64,000 bases of DNA, from contig NC_026659.2 of NCBI RefSeq assembly GCF_000004075.3, positions 27,670,272 to 27,734,271 on the forward strand. Reading direction: 5' to 3'. Shown one piece after another: positions 12,419 through 25,055 of this stretch. Numbering within the stretch: position 1 is the stretch's first letter; each line of letters starts with the position of its first letter. The DNA comes from Cucumis sativus. Its lineage: Eukaryota; Streptophyta; Magnoliopsida; Cucurbitales; Cucurbitaceae. Under the pieces are notes generated by a model. That model was given only the letters and a program-made list of their open reading frames with translations. It did not search any database and was not told the origin of the DNA. Made by a program: the position numbers and the translations under genes.

Positions 12419-14744
12419 TTTCCCACAAGCATTATTCCCTTTTTAATCTTTTTCTTCTTATTTTATTTTAATATTAATTATAATTATAATCGGTGAGAAT
12501 TTTATATAATAAAATTTATCTATAGATTAATATTTACAATATTATATTTAGATAAATTTTACTATATTTATATCATTTTTAAATATTATTATATACTTAC
12601 TTTTTGAATCTAAATGTTATATTTATATTTATAATTATCATTTTTTATTTTAAAAACAATTTTAACAATCACATCATAACACAAAACTTTCTAATTGTTT
12701 GAAAAAAATTAGTGTGAATATCAGGGTTTGTATCAATTAAATTCTTAAATTTTTAATTAATTTGTATGAATATCAGGGATAGTATCAATTAAATTCTTAA
12801 ATTTTTAATTAATTTGTACTATAAATTATAATTTTATTTGACAATTGAATCAATTCTTTTCTAAAGTCGAATAAAGTTTTAAACGTATGCATAACTTTCA
12901 AGGATGATTGTAAGAATGGTCTAAATATGTTGGCTTATAGATTTACGAGTTTAATTAACTGAAATAAGTTCTATACAAGATTGGTTGAATGATACATGGA
13001 AGGATGCAAATTAACACACTTCTAACATATCATTGTTTAAATTGATACAATTAGTAGTTCGAACTAATTGATATAACTCTCAAAGTTTATTGAGGTAAGT
13101 TTACCACAATGGTTAAAAAGTTGTAGATTTTTAAAATGATGTTTGGTCAACATAACTTGACTAGACTATATAACATTGGTTTGAGATAGTGATCTGTTAA
13201 CACAAGTATATGGTTAACTGACATAAACCTATTGTCAACTTTAAGATATGATGTTCAATTCTTCTAACCTGCATAAGAGGTATGTGGTAACTGATACTCG
13301 TTTTAACAATGACTATTATATTATTTAAAGCACTTCAAAGAATGTTAAACCTATTAAAATACACACATTAAATCTCTAATTGTATAAATTTACACATGAA
13401 TGTAACTTATATCAATTCACATTCTAAACTTTGAACGTCTTTTTAAAATATTCATTAATGTTTTTTTATTTTTCTCCAAACGTTATCAATTCCATATCGC
13501 ATGTATCCGCATCAAATTCATGAAATACATACTTTTAAGTACTATTTAAAAAATTATGCTCAAAATTGCAATATTTTAAAATATTCAACGTTGAGACTAC
13601 CACGATCATTATGATTTGGAGTCCAGTTAATTTAAAACGGAATAATTAAAATTGATATATATATAATTTGAAGTTAACATACAAAATATGAATTTAGGTT
13701 GATTTAACCACGTGATCATGTGATTGAAGAGTGGCAAAACGTTGACATATCACTAACTTATAAACCCCATTAATAATATTAGTTAGATTCTTATTGCCGT
13801 ATATCACCAATAATTAATGTAAGTTATATTTCCTTGTATAGTCACTTTTGATAAATATCAACTTTGGTAGATTAAAATCGATATTTGTTTAGCAGCTGGA
13901 CTAATATAATTTGACAAACAATGAACGTTTTCAAATATTGCATAATGAACCAAAATATTTACAATATATAGTAATATTTTAGATTCTATCAATTATCGAC
14001 AAATTTATGTAAGGATCAGCGGGGCACGTGCCACATCACATCATAAGCTTTTGTATTTTAATATTAATTTTGAAGTGTCACATTATAATATATACTAAAT
14101 AATGTTTTATTATAAGTTATAGCTTAGTGATCGTGCCCTCACTTTCACAACCACAAGTTAAGTTCTTGTGTTGCTGTCAATAACAGTCAATGTTAAACAC
14201 TATTAGATTTTTATTAGTATCTACTCAGATTGTACATTGTTTATTGGAAAACAGTGTCTATTACTGATATTAATAAACACGTATAGAAGTTCATTGGCAA
14301 CTATCACGGGTAGAATATAAAATCATTATTTAACTGATATAAATACAAAGTTTAATATAAAATTTAAACGAATCAAAATAGTGTATTTATGATAAACTGT
14401 TATTTGTCATAATATACTACATCTATACTATCTATCACAAAAAAATAGATATATATTAAAGTCTAGTGCAATCCATCACAAATTGAAAGTGATATACACA
14501 AGACAATTGTATCATATATATTAATAAATAAGTTGACTTATCTTACTGTTTTTTTTAAAACATCTATAAAATTTATACGAACAAAATCAACATACGAACC
14601 AATCCACGAGACCATCTTTTTGACCAAACGAGTAGAATTTTCACTAAATAGTTCTCGATTGCTAACATTGACATGATCATAGTTCTAATATTTAGCATCG
14701 ATCCAATGCTTAATAAAAAAAACTTTTGACCAAGTGTCACACCC
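12419..14744. other. AT-rich intergenic DNA
   Basis: No gene is seen. It contains a 52-bp tandem duplication (12715-12818) and a 10-bp palindrome, GGCACGTGCC, near 14021-14031. The palindrome contains a G-box core but is not close to a start site, so its role is unknown. Confidence 0.6.
12715..12818. repeat. 52-bp tandem duplication
   Basis: TGAATATCAGGG begins at 12715 and again at 12767, followed in both copies by the same AT-rich 36 bp. The copies are nearly identical, differing in the few bases after CAGGG. Confidence 0.8.
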
Positions 14745-14750
14745 TTTATT
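14745..14750 (-). terminator. possible polyadenylation signal of the methyltransferase gene
   Basis: Minus-strand AATAAA lies about 150 bp past the stop codon at 14899. The spacing is reasonable, but a hexamer in AT-rich DNA is weak evidence. Confidence 0.35.
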
Positions 14751-14898
14751 ATTCTCCCAAAGTCATCTTAAGATCCAACCTAACAAAAAATACAAAGACA
14801 CTCAACTAAAGAAATAAAACTATTTGGATTTGGTAGATCGAATGGTTGATGAATCATTATGTCCTTCGTTCGTTAAAGTTAACATGACGGGCAATCCA

Positions 14899-15787
14899 TT
14901 ACGCTTTAACTTTTCCGGCAATCATAAAGCATTTATAGACGACGGTTCGAACCAAATCTCCTCCTCCGCCCCAAGCATCTCTCAATTCCTTAACCATTTC
15001 TTCACACATCACATCAACGCCGTTCTCCTTCGCCGTAATCACCGGCCCCATCGATTTCAGGTACTTCAACATTCCTTCAAAGGAAAACTTCTGCTCCATC
15101 TCCATCTCCTCCGGCTTCCCTTCCGATCCTATTCCCACGCTCTCGAACGGAAACGGCATCGTTCGGTAGCCTTTCAGTACATATTCCTTGACTTTCTCAT
15201 CCCAATAAGGCAGCGTCGCTTCCGTCAATCGATTCATCGCAGCATCGAACGCCTCGTTCAACGATATGTAGTAATATCCCCACACCGCGATGATTCCGCC
15301 GGGTTTCCGGAGAAGACGAGTGGCGACGGCGTAGAATTTCGGCAGATCGAACCAGTGTACGGCTTCGGCGGAAATGATTAGATCTACGGTGTTCTCCTCG
15401 CCGATTGATTTTACCATCTCGTCTTCGCTCATCGACGCTGGTAAATGGAGGTATTGAACCCTTTCGTGCTTCATTGCGCATTCTAATTGCGATTTGCTCA
15501 CATCGATTCCGATTACTTTCTTGTAATGCTCTGCAACCTGGAATTGAATCGAAATCAAATTGAAATTTCGTGAACATTCCTTACGATAATTGATTAATTA
15601 GATCGATTTAAAGGTTTAAGAGACTGACGCCAAGAGCGGCTTGGCCGTTGCCGGTGCCGAAGTCGCAAGCGAGGGAGTGGCCGGCAGTGAGAGCAGCGAG
15701 TCTGGAGTACCATTCGGCGGGGTAAGATCTCGGCCTTCCTTCTAGGTACTTTTCGGCTAAATTCTCCTTCTCGTACTTGTCCGCCAT
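14899..15787 (-). CDS. SAM-dependent methyltransferase (type 11 family, DDB_G0268948-like)
   Basis: Two exons on the minus strand, 15787-15629 and 15537-14899, joined in phase 0, give 265 aa, the usual length for this plant family. It begins MADKYEKENLAEKYLEGRP. The SAM-binding glycine-rich motif CDFGTGNGQAALG (residues 41-53) ends exactly at the intron. A second conserved block, SAEAVHWFDLPKFY, follows at about 111-124. The family transfers methyl groups from S-adenosylmethionine; the acceptor substrate is unknown and I infer none. No targeting peptide is apparent, so it is probably cytosolic. The exons are GC-rich relative to their surroundings. Long plus-strand open frames over the same DNA are antisense shadows. 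Confidence 0.88.
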
Positions 15788-15834
15788 TGTTGCAACCTTC
15801 GAATCGGTGTTTGATTTGGATATGCGAGTATATC

Positions 15835-15842
15835 AATTTATA
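15835..15842 (-). promoter_or_regulatory. TATA box candidate for the methyltransferase
   Basis: TATAAATT on the minus strand lies 48 bp upstream of the ATG. That would place transcription initiation about 20 bp before the start codon, a short leader but possible in plants. Confidence 0.4.
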
Positions 15843-18800
15843 CGCAGGGCCTTGGTTTGGATATTTTAAAAAATTACTTCTTGGGTCGATTAATATATGA
15901 ATTTCGAGTGGATGATCGATAAAGTGATACAAAAATCAAGAGGAAAATTTTGAAGTTCGATGAATCTTGCGGAAGTTTATTGTTGTGTTTGACATTATGT
16001 CGTCAAAACGGTGGAACGTTCAAACACGGCGCTACGGAAGAATACGAAGACGATGACGCCATCGTCTTCCGATTCTAAATTACAAATTAAATAATGAATT
16101 AGAAAATAGTTTTTTTTTGTTTCTTTTCCCCAAAAAAATTTATGTGTTTGAGAAATTTTATGCAAAATTTGGTTTAGTTTTTTATATACTTAAAAATGTT
16201 TTTATTAATTTCAAATTCATACCAAATTTTGTTAGTCACGAGGATGGTGAGTTGATTCGTAGTCATCAAGAGTGATAGTTAGAGTTTGCGATTGTCGAAG
16301 GGGATTATTAGAGTTTTTCATGTAAATTAAGTTAAGATTATCCTTAAACACTCAAAATTCTTTTTTTCTTTAAAATGTTGATTTTCTTTGAGGGATTAGC
16401 AAACTCTCAAAGCAGTCTCTTTTCATATGCGTTCATAGCATCATTAAAGTGCTATGATTTTTACGTTACAATGCTTGATATTGGTCAAAATTATGCCTCG
16501 GGTTTTATTTTGTAGAAAATATTCATTAGGGAGAGCAAACAAGCACAAAATAGCAAAAGATGAAGTCAATTACAAAATTGCCACTAAGGGTCGAGTAGAA
16601 GTGCAGTTGGGCTTGTCAATCACTAAAGACCCGAGAGCACTAATTAGGTTCCTTGAAATTATAAATTAATTATACAATCATACATAGGCACTAAAATTTG
16701 GATCCAAAATCAAATATGACCCAATTTAACACATTAATAGAAAACAAAATAATTATCAAACACAATTTTGATTTTTAAATTGACATCTAGTCGACTTTTT
16801 CGTTTTTATTAGAAAATAATAATTCATTTTTTTACAAAATTGAACATTATTAATACACGTCTACACATTTAAGTTCAGTGTCCATCACGTGTCACCCACT
16901 TAATCATCCAACAACATTGACAAATTGTTTTCGTGGAGAAAATTATATTTTCTCGATTTTCATATTTCGATCGTACCTTTCTTTTACGTTTTTTAAATTT
17001 TGGTTTTACGTCTAACGTTATATCTTGTAAAAACTTGTTTTCATAGTAAAATAACAACACAAGAAAACCATCCAAATGACTTTTTATCTACTTCTTTTAT
17101 AAGTTAGAAATATTTAAATAAAAATAAGGAAATTTTTTAAAAGTAGTAGATTTTACAAAATACTTACAACTTATAGGAAATTCTATTACTATAGTCATTA
17201 ACATAGTGATAGAAGCCTATAAAAAATATAACCGAGAGTCTTGTAAATATTTTAATTAATTTATTTATTTTTAAAAATGCCCTAAAAACAATATATCCTT
17301 CAAATAAAAATGTCCATCCCTTAACTAATTTTTTAGTTCGATTTTTTAAATTCATTAATTTCTTTTAATGAAATATAAATATTTTGTTATTTTAAACAAC
17401 TTTCCTTTATTTTTTTATTTGAAATATAAAATCAGTTTAATAAAACAAATAAATTAATACATGAAATAATATTTATCAAATTAAAAAAATCAAAACAAAA
17501 TAAATATTCTTTAATAAACAACCAAAAGTTGTGAAATCTAAACTTATATATCTAAATTAACTAAAGCAAAAAAGGTAGGGAGTAAGGTAAAATAGTAATA
17601 AGGCCAAATTACAACTTACTATTAAAAGTGAATTTATATTTACCTATACGTTGTGATTGAGGTAAAAGAACAAACAAAAATCCTCTCGATTATAGTGATT
17701 CCCTATACCGTACTAAGTTCCACGTGATTTTTTCCCGTTACATATTTTGAAACGTGTCATCTTCATCCACCGTGCATTTATTTTCCAACGTTTTATTTTT
17801 CTTGAAGGATGAATAATTTTCGTAATCTAACTTTTAAATTTATTTCATTTTAGTTATTGAAGCTTTTCATTTCTTTTTTTCTTTTTTGGTTCATCAAATT
17901 TCAATGAATTTATTTTAAATCTTGGAATTTTAGAAAATAATTGTGTTTAGTCAATGATATATAAATCTTCATTTATTAAATGACTTATATAGTTTGAATT
18001 TACATATTTATACGAACTTATATTTGTTAAAGTAAAATGTAGTAATTAGATATTACTAAATTATTTATTTAAAAATAAAAATTAATAAAAGCAACAACTT
18101 TTTTGTTTTTTCTTTTAGATTGAATATAATTGTTCAATGTAAAAAAACAACATCGATAAATTAATGATAAAATTAACCTTTTAGAAATTTAGCAACAAAA
18201 ATCGATCAAAAAATTTGTTTTAACTATTATAATATTTATATAAAAAAATTGTCTTATAATTTGTTTTCTAGAGGTAAAGAAAATTCAATCATTCCTTTTC
18301 TATAACAGTTAAATAAATTAAAATATTTACCAACTATAATAAAATTTCAAATTTTTTCAATTATAAAAATGGATGACTTCTATAAACTATTTATGAATGT
18401 TACTCATATAACTATTTGAGTATTTGTCAATTTCCAATATTGATAGAATTTAAAATTTTTGTTATATGTTATAAATATTTTGTCAAATTTGTTATTTTTG
18501 ATAAATTTTTAAAAAATACACTTAAAATTAGATTTTGAGGGTTGTTATCTCTTAGTCTTTGGAACTTTTAAAAATACTTAGAAGGTTTTAAAAGGTTGTT
18601 TTCAATAACTCTAACAATCAAAATAAAATAAAAACAGATCAATATAATAGTTTTAAACTATAATAATCATAAGAAAAAAGTGTCTATCATTTTTTATTTT
18701 ATTTTTCTATCAACGTGAGCTTCCAATTATTATTTAATAAGGCGTTTTCAAAAAAGTAAAAATTTAATTTATATTTATTTGGGCATTGGATGATGCACTT

Positions 18801-18994
18801 AAGCAAGAGATGGAGATAAATTCTTATAAGAGTTTTCTAAATTTGGGAAAATTTTGAAATGAAATTATGAATTTTCTAAAACACTGCTTTGAAAATATAA
18901 AAACAAAAGTGTTAGTTTAGTCCATTTTCAAGTTTGAGATAAAAGAAAATAAGATTTTAACCTATGAATAATAATAATAAAAATAAACTGTCGG
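15843..18994. other. intergenic DNA between divergent methyltransferase and GT14 genes
   Basis: About 3.1 kb of AT-rich DNA. Open frames near 16454 and 16875 are short and unrecognised. The right-hand 400 bp become promoter-like next to the GT14 TATA box. Nothing else is supported. Confidence 0.6.
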
Positions 18995-19002
18995 TATAAA
19001 AA
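18995..19002 (+). promoter_or_regulatory. TATA box of the GT14 gene
   Basis: TATAAAAA in the context TCGGTATAAAAAGAGCGG is a strong plant TATA match. It predicts a start near 19025-19030 and a 5' UTR of about 385 nt before the ATG at 19415. Confidence 0.6.
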
Positions 19003-19414
19003 GAGCGGTAAAAAGAAAAAGAGTTAAACTGAACGCGGCAGCGTAGGGCGTGATAGAGACGTGGCGAAAATAGAAATTGGACGCAGCTAAAGGAAAGGAC
19101 AGAGAGAAGGCAGATTATTTTGATTGCATCTTTGTTCGTATTTCTTGTTTCTTTTTCCCCAACGAAAAACCGAAATTGGATAATCAGCCCTAGATTTGAG
19201 CTATTCAATCTCTTCTTACGAGATTAATCCTATGCTTATTCGTTAAAGATCAAAAGGAAAAAAGCGACTATGATGAAGATCTTCACTGATTTCTAGATTC
19301 TACGATTCTACGCCTGTTGGAATCTGATTTTTAATTCTTCTCATAGTTTTTCATAATCGAAAACCATTGGAATCTGTGTTTTAAGATCTTCGAATTCGAC
19401 CAAGTTTTTCAGTT

Positions 19415-22400
19415 ATGGGAGCTGAGAAGAAGTGGCTCTTCACTCTCTTCTCAGCTGCATTACTTTCTCTGATTTTGTTACTCTTCTCTACCATTTCCGC
19501 TTTCACAGCCTCAAGGCTTCTCCCTTCCTCTGTTCACCGAGGACTTCACCATCCACCGGCTTTTTCTTACTATATCTATGGTGGACATGGCGATAAGGAT
19601 AGGATCTTCCGGCTGTTGCTTGCCGTTTACCACCCGAGGAATCGGTACCTTTTGCATCTTAATCAGGAGGCTTCCGATGGAGATAGACAACAACTAGCTG
19701 AGGCGGTGAAGTCTGTTCCGGCTATTCGAGCTTTTGGGAACGTGGACGTAGTTGGTAAGCCTGATCGTATGACCTATAGTGGGTCCTCTTACATTGCCGC
19801 AACTTTGCATGCTGCAGCGATTCTGCTTAAGATTGACAGTGGCTGGGATTGGTTTATCACTTTGAGTGCGAAGGATTATCCACTGATCACTCAGGACGGT
19901 AAGCTAATTGTTGAATATTTCCATCTTTGATTTACGAGTTTATATTGTTTTTTTTTTTTTTTAATAGCGATTTTGTTGTATTTGGGATCTTCCAAATGTC
20001 GCCTGAAATAGGTTATTTCATCTTGGTTTTACCTGACGTTATTACTTCTATATTAAATGCTTGACGTGTGGATGAATTACGTGCCCAACAGAGTACTTTT
20101 CATTGTTTTTTAATGTCTCGTCCTTAAGCTCTTGTGCAAAAGGTTATTGGGTCTCTGTTTCAGACTTGAAGTATGACCCTATGAGGAAGGAGGGACTAGT
20201 TAAGGTTTCCAAATCCTTTATATTTGCTTAGATTATTGGGGAAATTTCTGATTCTCTCTAGCTTACATATATTGTCTAAAATAGATGACCTGGTGAGGGT
20301 TTGTGTCAATTTCGCTGGCAGAAAAAGGATACTGGTGTTAATATCCTGAGAGCATAGGAAGCTGCTGCTAATCTGTGGTCAGTTAATGAGGCTAAATTTT
20401 GAATCCCACTTGCCTTAGGCCGTTTTGGCGAAGTTTCATTATTCCATTGGTAGTTTTGCTCTCTCTTATAATCTGAGCCTTGAGTTCAACTATTCGGTTT
20501 TACCCCCACCATCACACACAAGTTATTTTTATTTGGATGAGCATACAAGCAACACTTAACTAAAATCCCCAATAAAATCGTGTAACTAATTAGTATTGGT
20601 TTAATGGCTTTTAACTGAGTTTTAAATCATCAATACCCAGGTGTTCTCCTTGGATTTCCTGTTTTATGGCATTTGGGACGAACTACAATTATGGCTATTT
20701 GGTTGCACTTTTCATTTGTCCAATTTTGTTCCATCCTGGATTGATACCAATATAGTTTTCAAACTTCAGATTATAGATAACACATCTCAATTTATTTTTT
20801 GAAAGACAAGAAACAAATATGAAAAAGGAAAGTGCTCATTTGGATAAAATCATGGTGTTACATTTACTAGATAGATGGACAGATGAGTCTACTCTGAAGG
20901 ATTCTTAATGTTGTATTTCCATTTCCAAGTCTTCCATGCATTCTTTGGGTGTTGGTGAGGTGAGACATAAGTGTTTTGTTCTGTATGATGTCAATGGTGC
21001 TTCATCTCTTGATTTTTACATGCCAGACGTTCTCTTCTGCATTCTCACTTGTATATCTTGCGCGTTAGATTCAAACAAAATATTATCAGTTTGAGTTAGA
21101 TTTGCATATTAAACTTAATTGGTAATTATTAGTGATGGTCGGACAGATGAGTTGCTTAATATAAGTGGACTTATTACTTATAGATTACTGTCAATCCATT
21201 ACAGGATTGTATATAACAGTAGAGAGGAGAGGACCTGCCAGGGATGAATTCCCAATATATGCAAACATAAGCTATGCAAATATCTCTATGTATTTTGGTT
21301 AGCTTACGCTGAGTGGATAACTTATTTACCAGATGAATTGTTGGTTGGAAAAATTCATTGTTGAATCTAAACTGTTGAAGATGTTCTGCAGATTGGGTTT
21401 GACTAGCGAGTTTATCAATTTAATATATAATCAATACTCATGGGTTTGGACATCATCTTGATTTACAAGTTCTAGCATGGACATTATCATGAAGTGTAGG
21501 AGAAAATAATTTCAGATATATGAATATATCCCCATTTTGATTTCACATTAAATTATATGGTCCGTTCAAAAGCTTAAGTTCCTAGGATTCCATATTTTTT
21601 AACACTTCAAATGCATTTATAGCCTGTAAGCAGTACTTTCTAATTTGTTCGTGCCTTTTATTTTATTTTTTTCAGCTTATTGATGATGACTTTCTGTTGA
21701 GTTTCAGACCTTGCACATGCGTTATCCTCTGTCAGCAGAGATCTTAATTTTATCCAGCACACCAGTGACATTGGATGGAAAGAGTATGCGACTCTTCACA
21801 CTAGTTGACACTAACTATCTTTCTATGACTGAACAATTGAATCATCCGTGTCTACATTTTGTTGTAGATCTAAGCGAGTCAATCCAATTGTAGTTGACCC
21901 AGCAGTGTACTTAGCAAGAAGAAGCCAAATTTTTCATGCTACCGAGCAACGGCCAACACCAGATGCTTTCAAAATATTCACAGGCAAAACCCTCTCTATA
22001 TTAGCTATCCAAAATTTCATCCACGGACACTTTTACATACACATGAGGCATTACTAAAACTTGTAGCAATTCTCTTCTGAATTTTCAGGTTCGCCTTGGG
22101 TCATCCTAAGTCGACCTTTCCTCGAATTCTGCGTGTTGGGTTGGGATAACCTGCCTAGAAAACTCTTGATGTATTTCACAAACGTGGTTTGGTCTCAAGA
22201 AGGATATTTTCATTCTGTTATTTGCAATTCACCAGAATTCAAAAACAAGACAGTGAACAGTGATCTAAGATACATGACCTGGGACAATCCACCTAAGATG
22301 GACCCTCACTTCCTCCATTCCTCCAATTTTGATAAAATGTCTCAAAGTGGAGCTGCTTTTGCCAGACAGTTTCAACAAAATGACCCAGTGCTAAACATGG

Positions 22401-22603
22401 TCGACAAGATCATCCTCAACCGCAAACCGAATCAACCCACCCCAGGTGCATGGTGTTCCGGCTGGAACATTTGGTGGACCGATCCGTGCTCCCAGTGGGG
22501 CGACGTCAATGTTTTGAAACCCGGGTTTTGGGCAAAGAAATTTGAAAAAACTATTACAAACCTCTACGATGAGTTGGGTTCACAACCAAATCAATGCAAG
22601 TAA
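19415..22603 (+). CDS. GT14-family glycosyltransferase (beta-glucuronosyltransferase GlcAT14-like)
   Basis: Type II Golgi glycosyltransferase of the core-2/I-branching (GT14) fold. Characterised plant members add glucuronic acid to arabinogalactan-protein glycans. Exons 19415-19898, 21708-21783, 21868-21983 and 22089-22603 give 396 aa with all phases closing. An N-terminal anchor (about residues 8-30, LFTLFSAALLSLILLLFSTI) precedes the domain, which starts near FSYYIYGGHGDKDR. Family blocks seen: HLNQEAS, WDWFITLSAKDYPL, LNFIQHTSDIGWKE, IFHATEQRPTPDAFKIFTG, YFHSVICNS and the C-terminal PCSQWGDVN. Intron 1 is 1.8 kb. Intron 3 starts with GC (CACAG then GCAAAA) and no GT donor there preserves the reading frame. 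Assignment to family is firm; the exact member and acceptor are not. Confidence 0.92.
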
Positions 22604-23742
22604 AATCAGGTTTTCAGGTGACGATAGATTTTTCTTGATTTCTTTTACTTGCACAGAAAAAAATATCATATTCTTATTTATCTTAGAACCATCCCAAGCA
22701 TTCAATCAATAGTAAAATCCTCCTTTTCTTGCATTTGGTATTCTATTTCTACCTTCCTGACAAGCATAAACAAACTTTAGTTTCTTCAACAACTAGAACT
22801 GTTGTTTATAAATGTATACGAACCCATTGAACAGTAAATTCATTAAATGTGTGAATTTCTCCCCATTTTTCAAAACAATTAATAGTGCTGAGAATATCTT
22901 ACCTATATTGATCATAAATATGCTATAGCAGGTAGCTGAGATGAGAAAGCGAGCCTGAGCCTATCCAGAATGATGAGATGAGGCTGAGGATTGTGGTAAC
23001 TTTTTTTGTACCATATTCATTTTGTTTGATTATATAAATTTGTTTTCATAAACATTAGTAAACTCTTACAATGATGTCATAGGGTCTCAATTTATAAAAA
23101 CATGCCGATGTGATACATGATAATAAGAATACAAAATTTTATGTGCGTAGTTTTTAAGAATTTTTCAACGATTTTGAAACCACAGCTTAATATTGCATAT
23201 TACTTGGGGAATTGTGTAAAGTGACAGAAATTAAGATGTTGTATAGGGACATTTACCAATATCAATACCAACTCTCTTATTGGTTCTCATCGCACTGCAC
23301 TTATTATTATTGATTTGCCTTCCAAGTAACTTCATATATGTAACTTGTTAGATGATGATTTAGTTTATTGAAATAGTCATTGATTTGATAATGAAATGTG
23401 TGTGAAGTTTAATTTAGGGAAAGGAGTTTGTAAATTCTTTAGAGTTTGATTTGGAATGAGGGAGAGATTCTTTGAGTTATGTTGTGATTTTTAGACAACT
23501 AAAATCGTGAGATTATGGCTATGAAAATGACATGGAAATTTAAATGGAGAAAGCAAAGCATGTGGTGGAAAATAATAATGAGAATCCATGAGTTGCTTCA
23601 ATATTAAGAGTTTAATAGACAATGATTGATGTTTAAATCTAAGATCATACAATGGGGAAAAGAGACTAAACTTGAAGACTCCAACACCATACATTTCTTC
23701 TTTGATCTTATCAATAATTAAAAGCTTTAATTTTCAAACTTT

Positions 23743-23745
<3 letters not shown>

Positions 23746-23781
<36 letters not shown>
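23746..23781. repeat. (AT)n microsatellite
   Basis: Uninterrupted alternating A and T over about 36 bp, roughly 18 dinucleotide units. A likely polymorphic marker. Confidence 0.9.
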
Positions 23782-23783
<2 letters not shown>

Positions 23784-23866
23784 GTTGAATTCGTCTTATT
23801 TCACTTTTAACCATTTAAAGGGGTCTACATTTCTCAATTTGTCTAAAATTAAAAAAAAATCTACTA

Positions 23867-23929
23867 AATGCCGAAATAGCTCTCTTAAATGTTGAGAATG
23901 CCGAAATAGCTATCTTAAATGTTGAGAAT
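23867..23929. repeat. 30-bp tandem duplication
   Basis: CCGAAATAGC starts at 23871 and 23901, in two nearly identical 30-bp units that differ at one base in CTCTCTTAAAT versus CTATCTTAAAT. A looser 35-bp duplication of AAATATGGTATCAAA lies just downstream (24014-24065). Confidence 0.8.
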
Positions 23930-24929
23930 TATTCCTTCAAAAAACTAATAGACTCCCACTCTAATAAATAGATTACTTTTTTTATTGTCAATTAAGATAA
24001 AAGTTCAAACTATTAAATATGGTATCAAAATCCATTAAGTTTAAACTACTAAATATGGTATCAAAGTTCATTAGGTTCAAATATATATGTTGAGGGTATG
24101 TTGTGGTTTTGAGACGTAACTTCATATTATCCAATAATTATAAAAAATATACATATTTTTTTAAATAACAAAATAACTTAAAATATTTACGAGTTATAAC
24201 AAAGTTTTTTATTTTAATTGATAAAATTCTATTATTGTCTTATCAATAACACTAATAAAAGCATATCAATGTCTATCGACGTCTATTATAAATATAATCC
24301 AAAATTTTGCATAAGATAATTATAATTTGTGACAATTTTAAGAATAATAATTAAATGTATAATAACATTTTTAAAAAAATCACAAATATAGCAAAATCTA
24401 TTATCGATAAATTAATAGACTAATATTTATAACATTGTCTATTAGTGTGTATACTTATACATTTTTTTGAAATATTGTTATATATTTAATTATTTTAGCA
24501 TATATATATATATATATATATAAACCATTGTTTTTGTAGGAGCCAAACGCGGAAGACTATCACACAGCTAAGAGAGCGCGTAAGAGATTTGTTCTTTCTT
24601 TAAGCTGTTATTGTTTTTATTTTTATTTTTTCTTTGGTAGCTAAACGAACTAAGAAAAAACTCCTTAACTACAGATAAGCTCCAGTTCACATTTTTCTTT
24701 TATATTCTTTTAAAAAAAACTTCCTTTATATATATAAAATCTTATTTTAGACCTCAAAATATTTAAATCTTTTTCATCCTCCAAAATCAATTTGAAAAAA
24801 ACAAACAAATTAATTTTGTCTCGGTTTCGACTAGACTTAGCAACATTTTTGTATCTCGGTTCGTGTTGTTGAAATATGTTCTAACACAATGGACAACTAA
24901 ACACGAGAAAGTTAGACTAATAATTGACG

Positions 24930-25055
24930 TAACCTTCTGTTTTAGAATTAGGAGGTTAGATCTCATCTGAACACAGAGACAATATCCCCTTATAACCTTC
25001 TGTTTTAGAATTAGGAGGTTAGATCTCATCTGAACACAGAGACAATATCCCCTTA
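24930..25055. repeat. perfect 63-bp tandem duplication
   Basis: The unit starting TAACCTTCTGTTTTAGAATT at 24930 repeats exactly from 24993 to 25055. Perfect identity in otherwise degenerate intergenic DNA suggests a recent event or an assembly artefact. It makes a minus-strand open frame with a doubled peptide, which is not a gene. Confidence 0.92.

Noticed and set aside
14021-14031. GGCACGTGCC palindrome as a functional G-box
   Set aside because: It lies downstream of the methyltransferase and about 1.6 kb upstream of the TBL leader; position gives no support for regulation.
14824-15381. 185-codon plus-strand open frame
   Set aside because: It is antisense to the methyltransferase exon, whose protein matches a known family in the other strand; GC-rich coding DNA gives such shadows.
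24787-25029. minus-strand open frame with repeated MRSNLLILKQKV
   Set aside because: Produced by the perfect 63-bp tandem duplication (a multiple of three keeps the frame); no other coding evidence.
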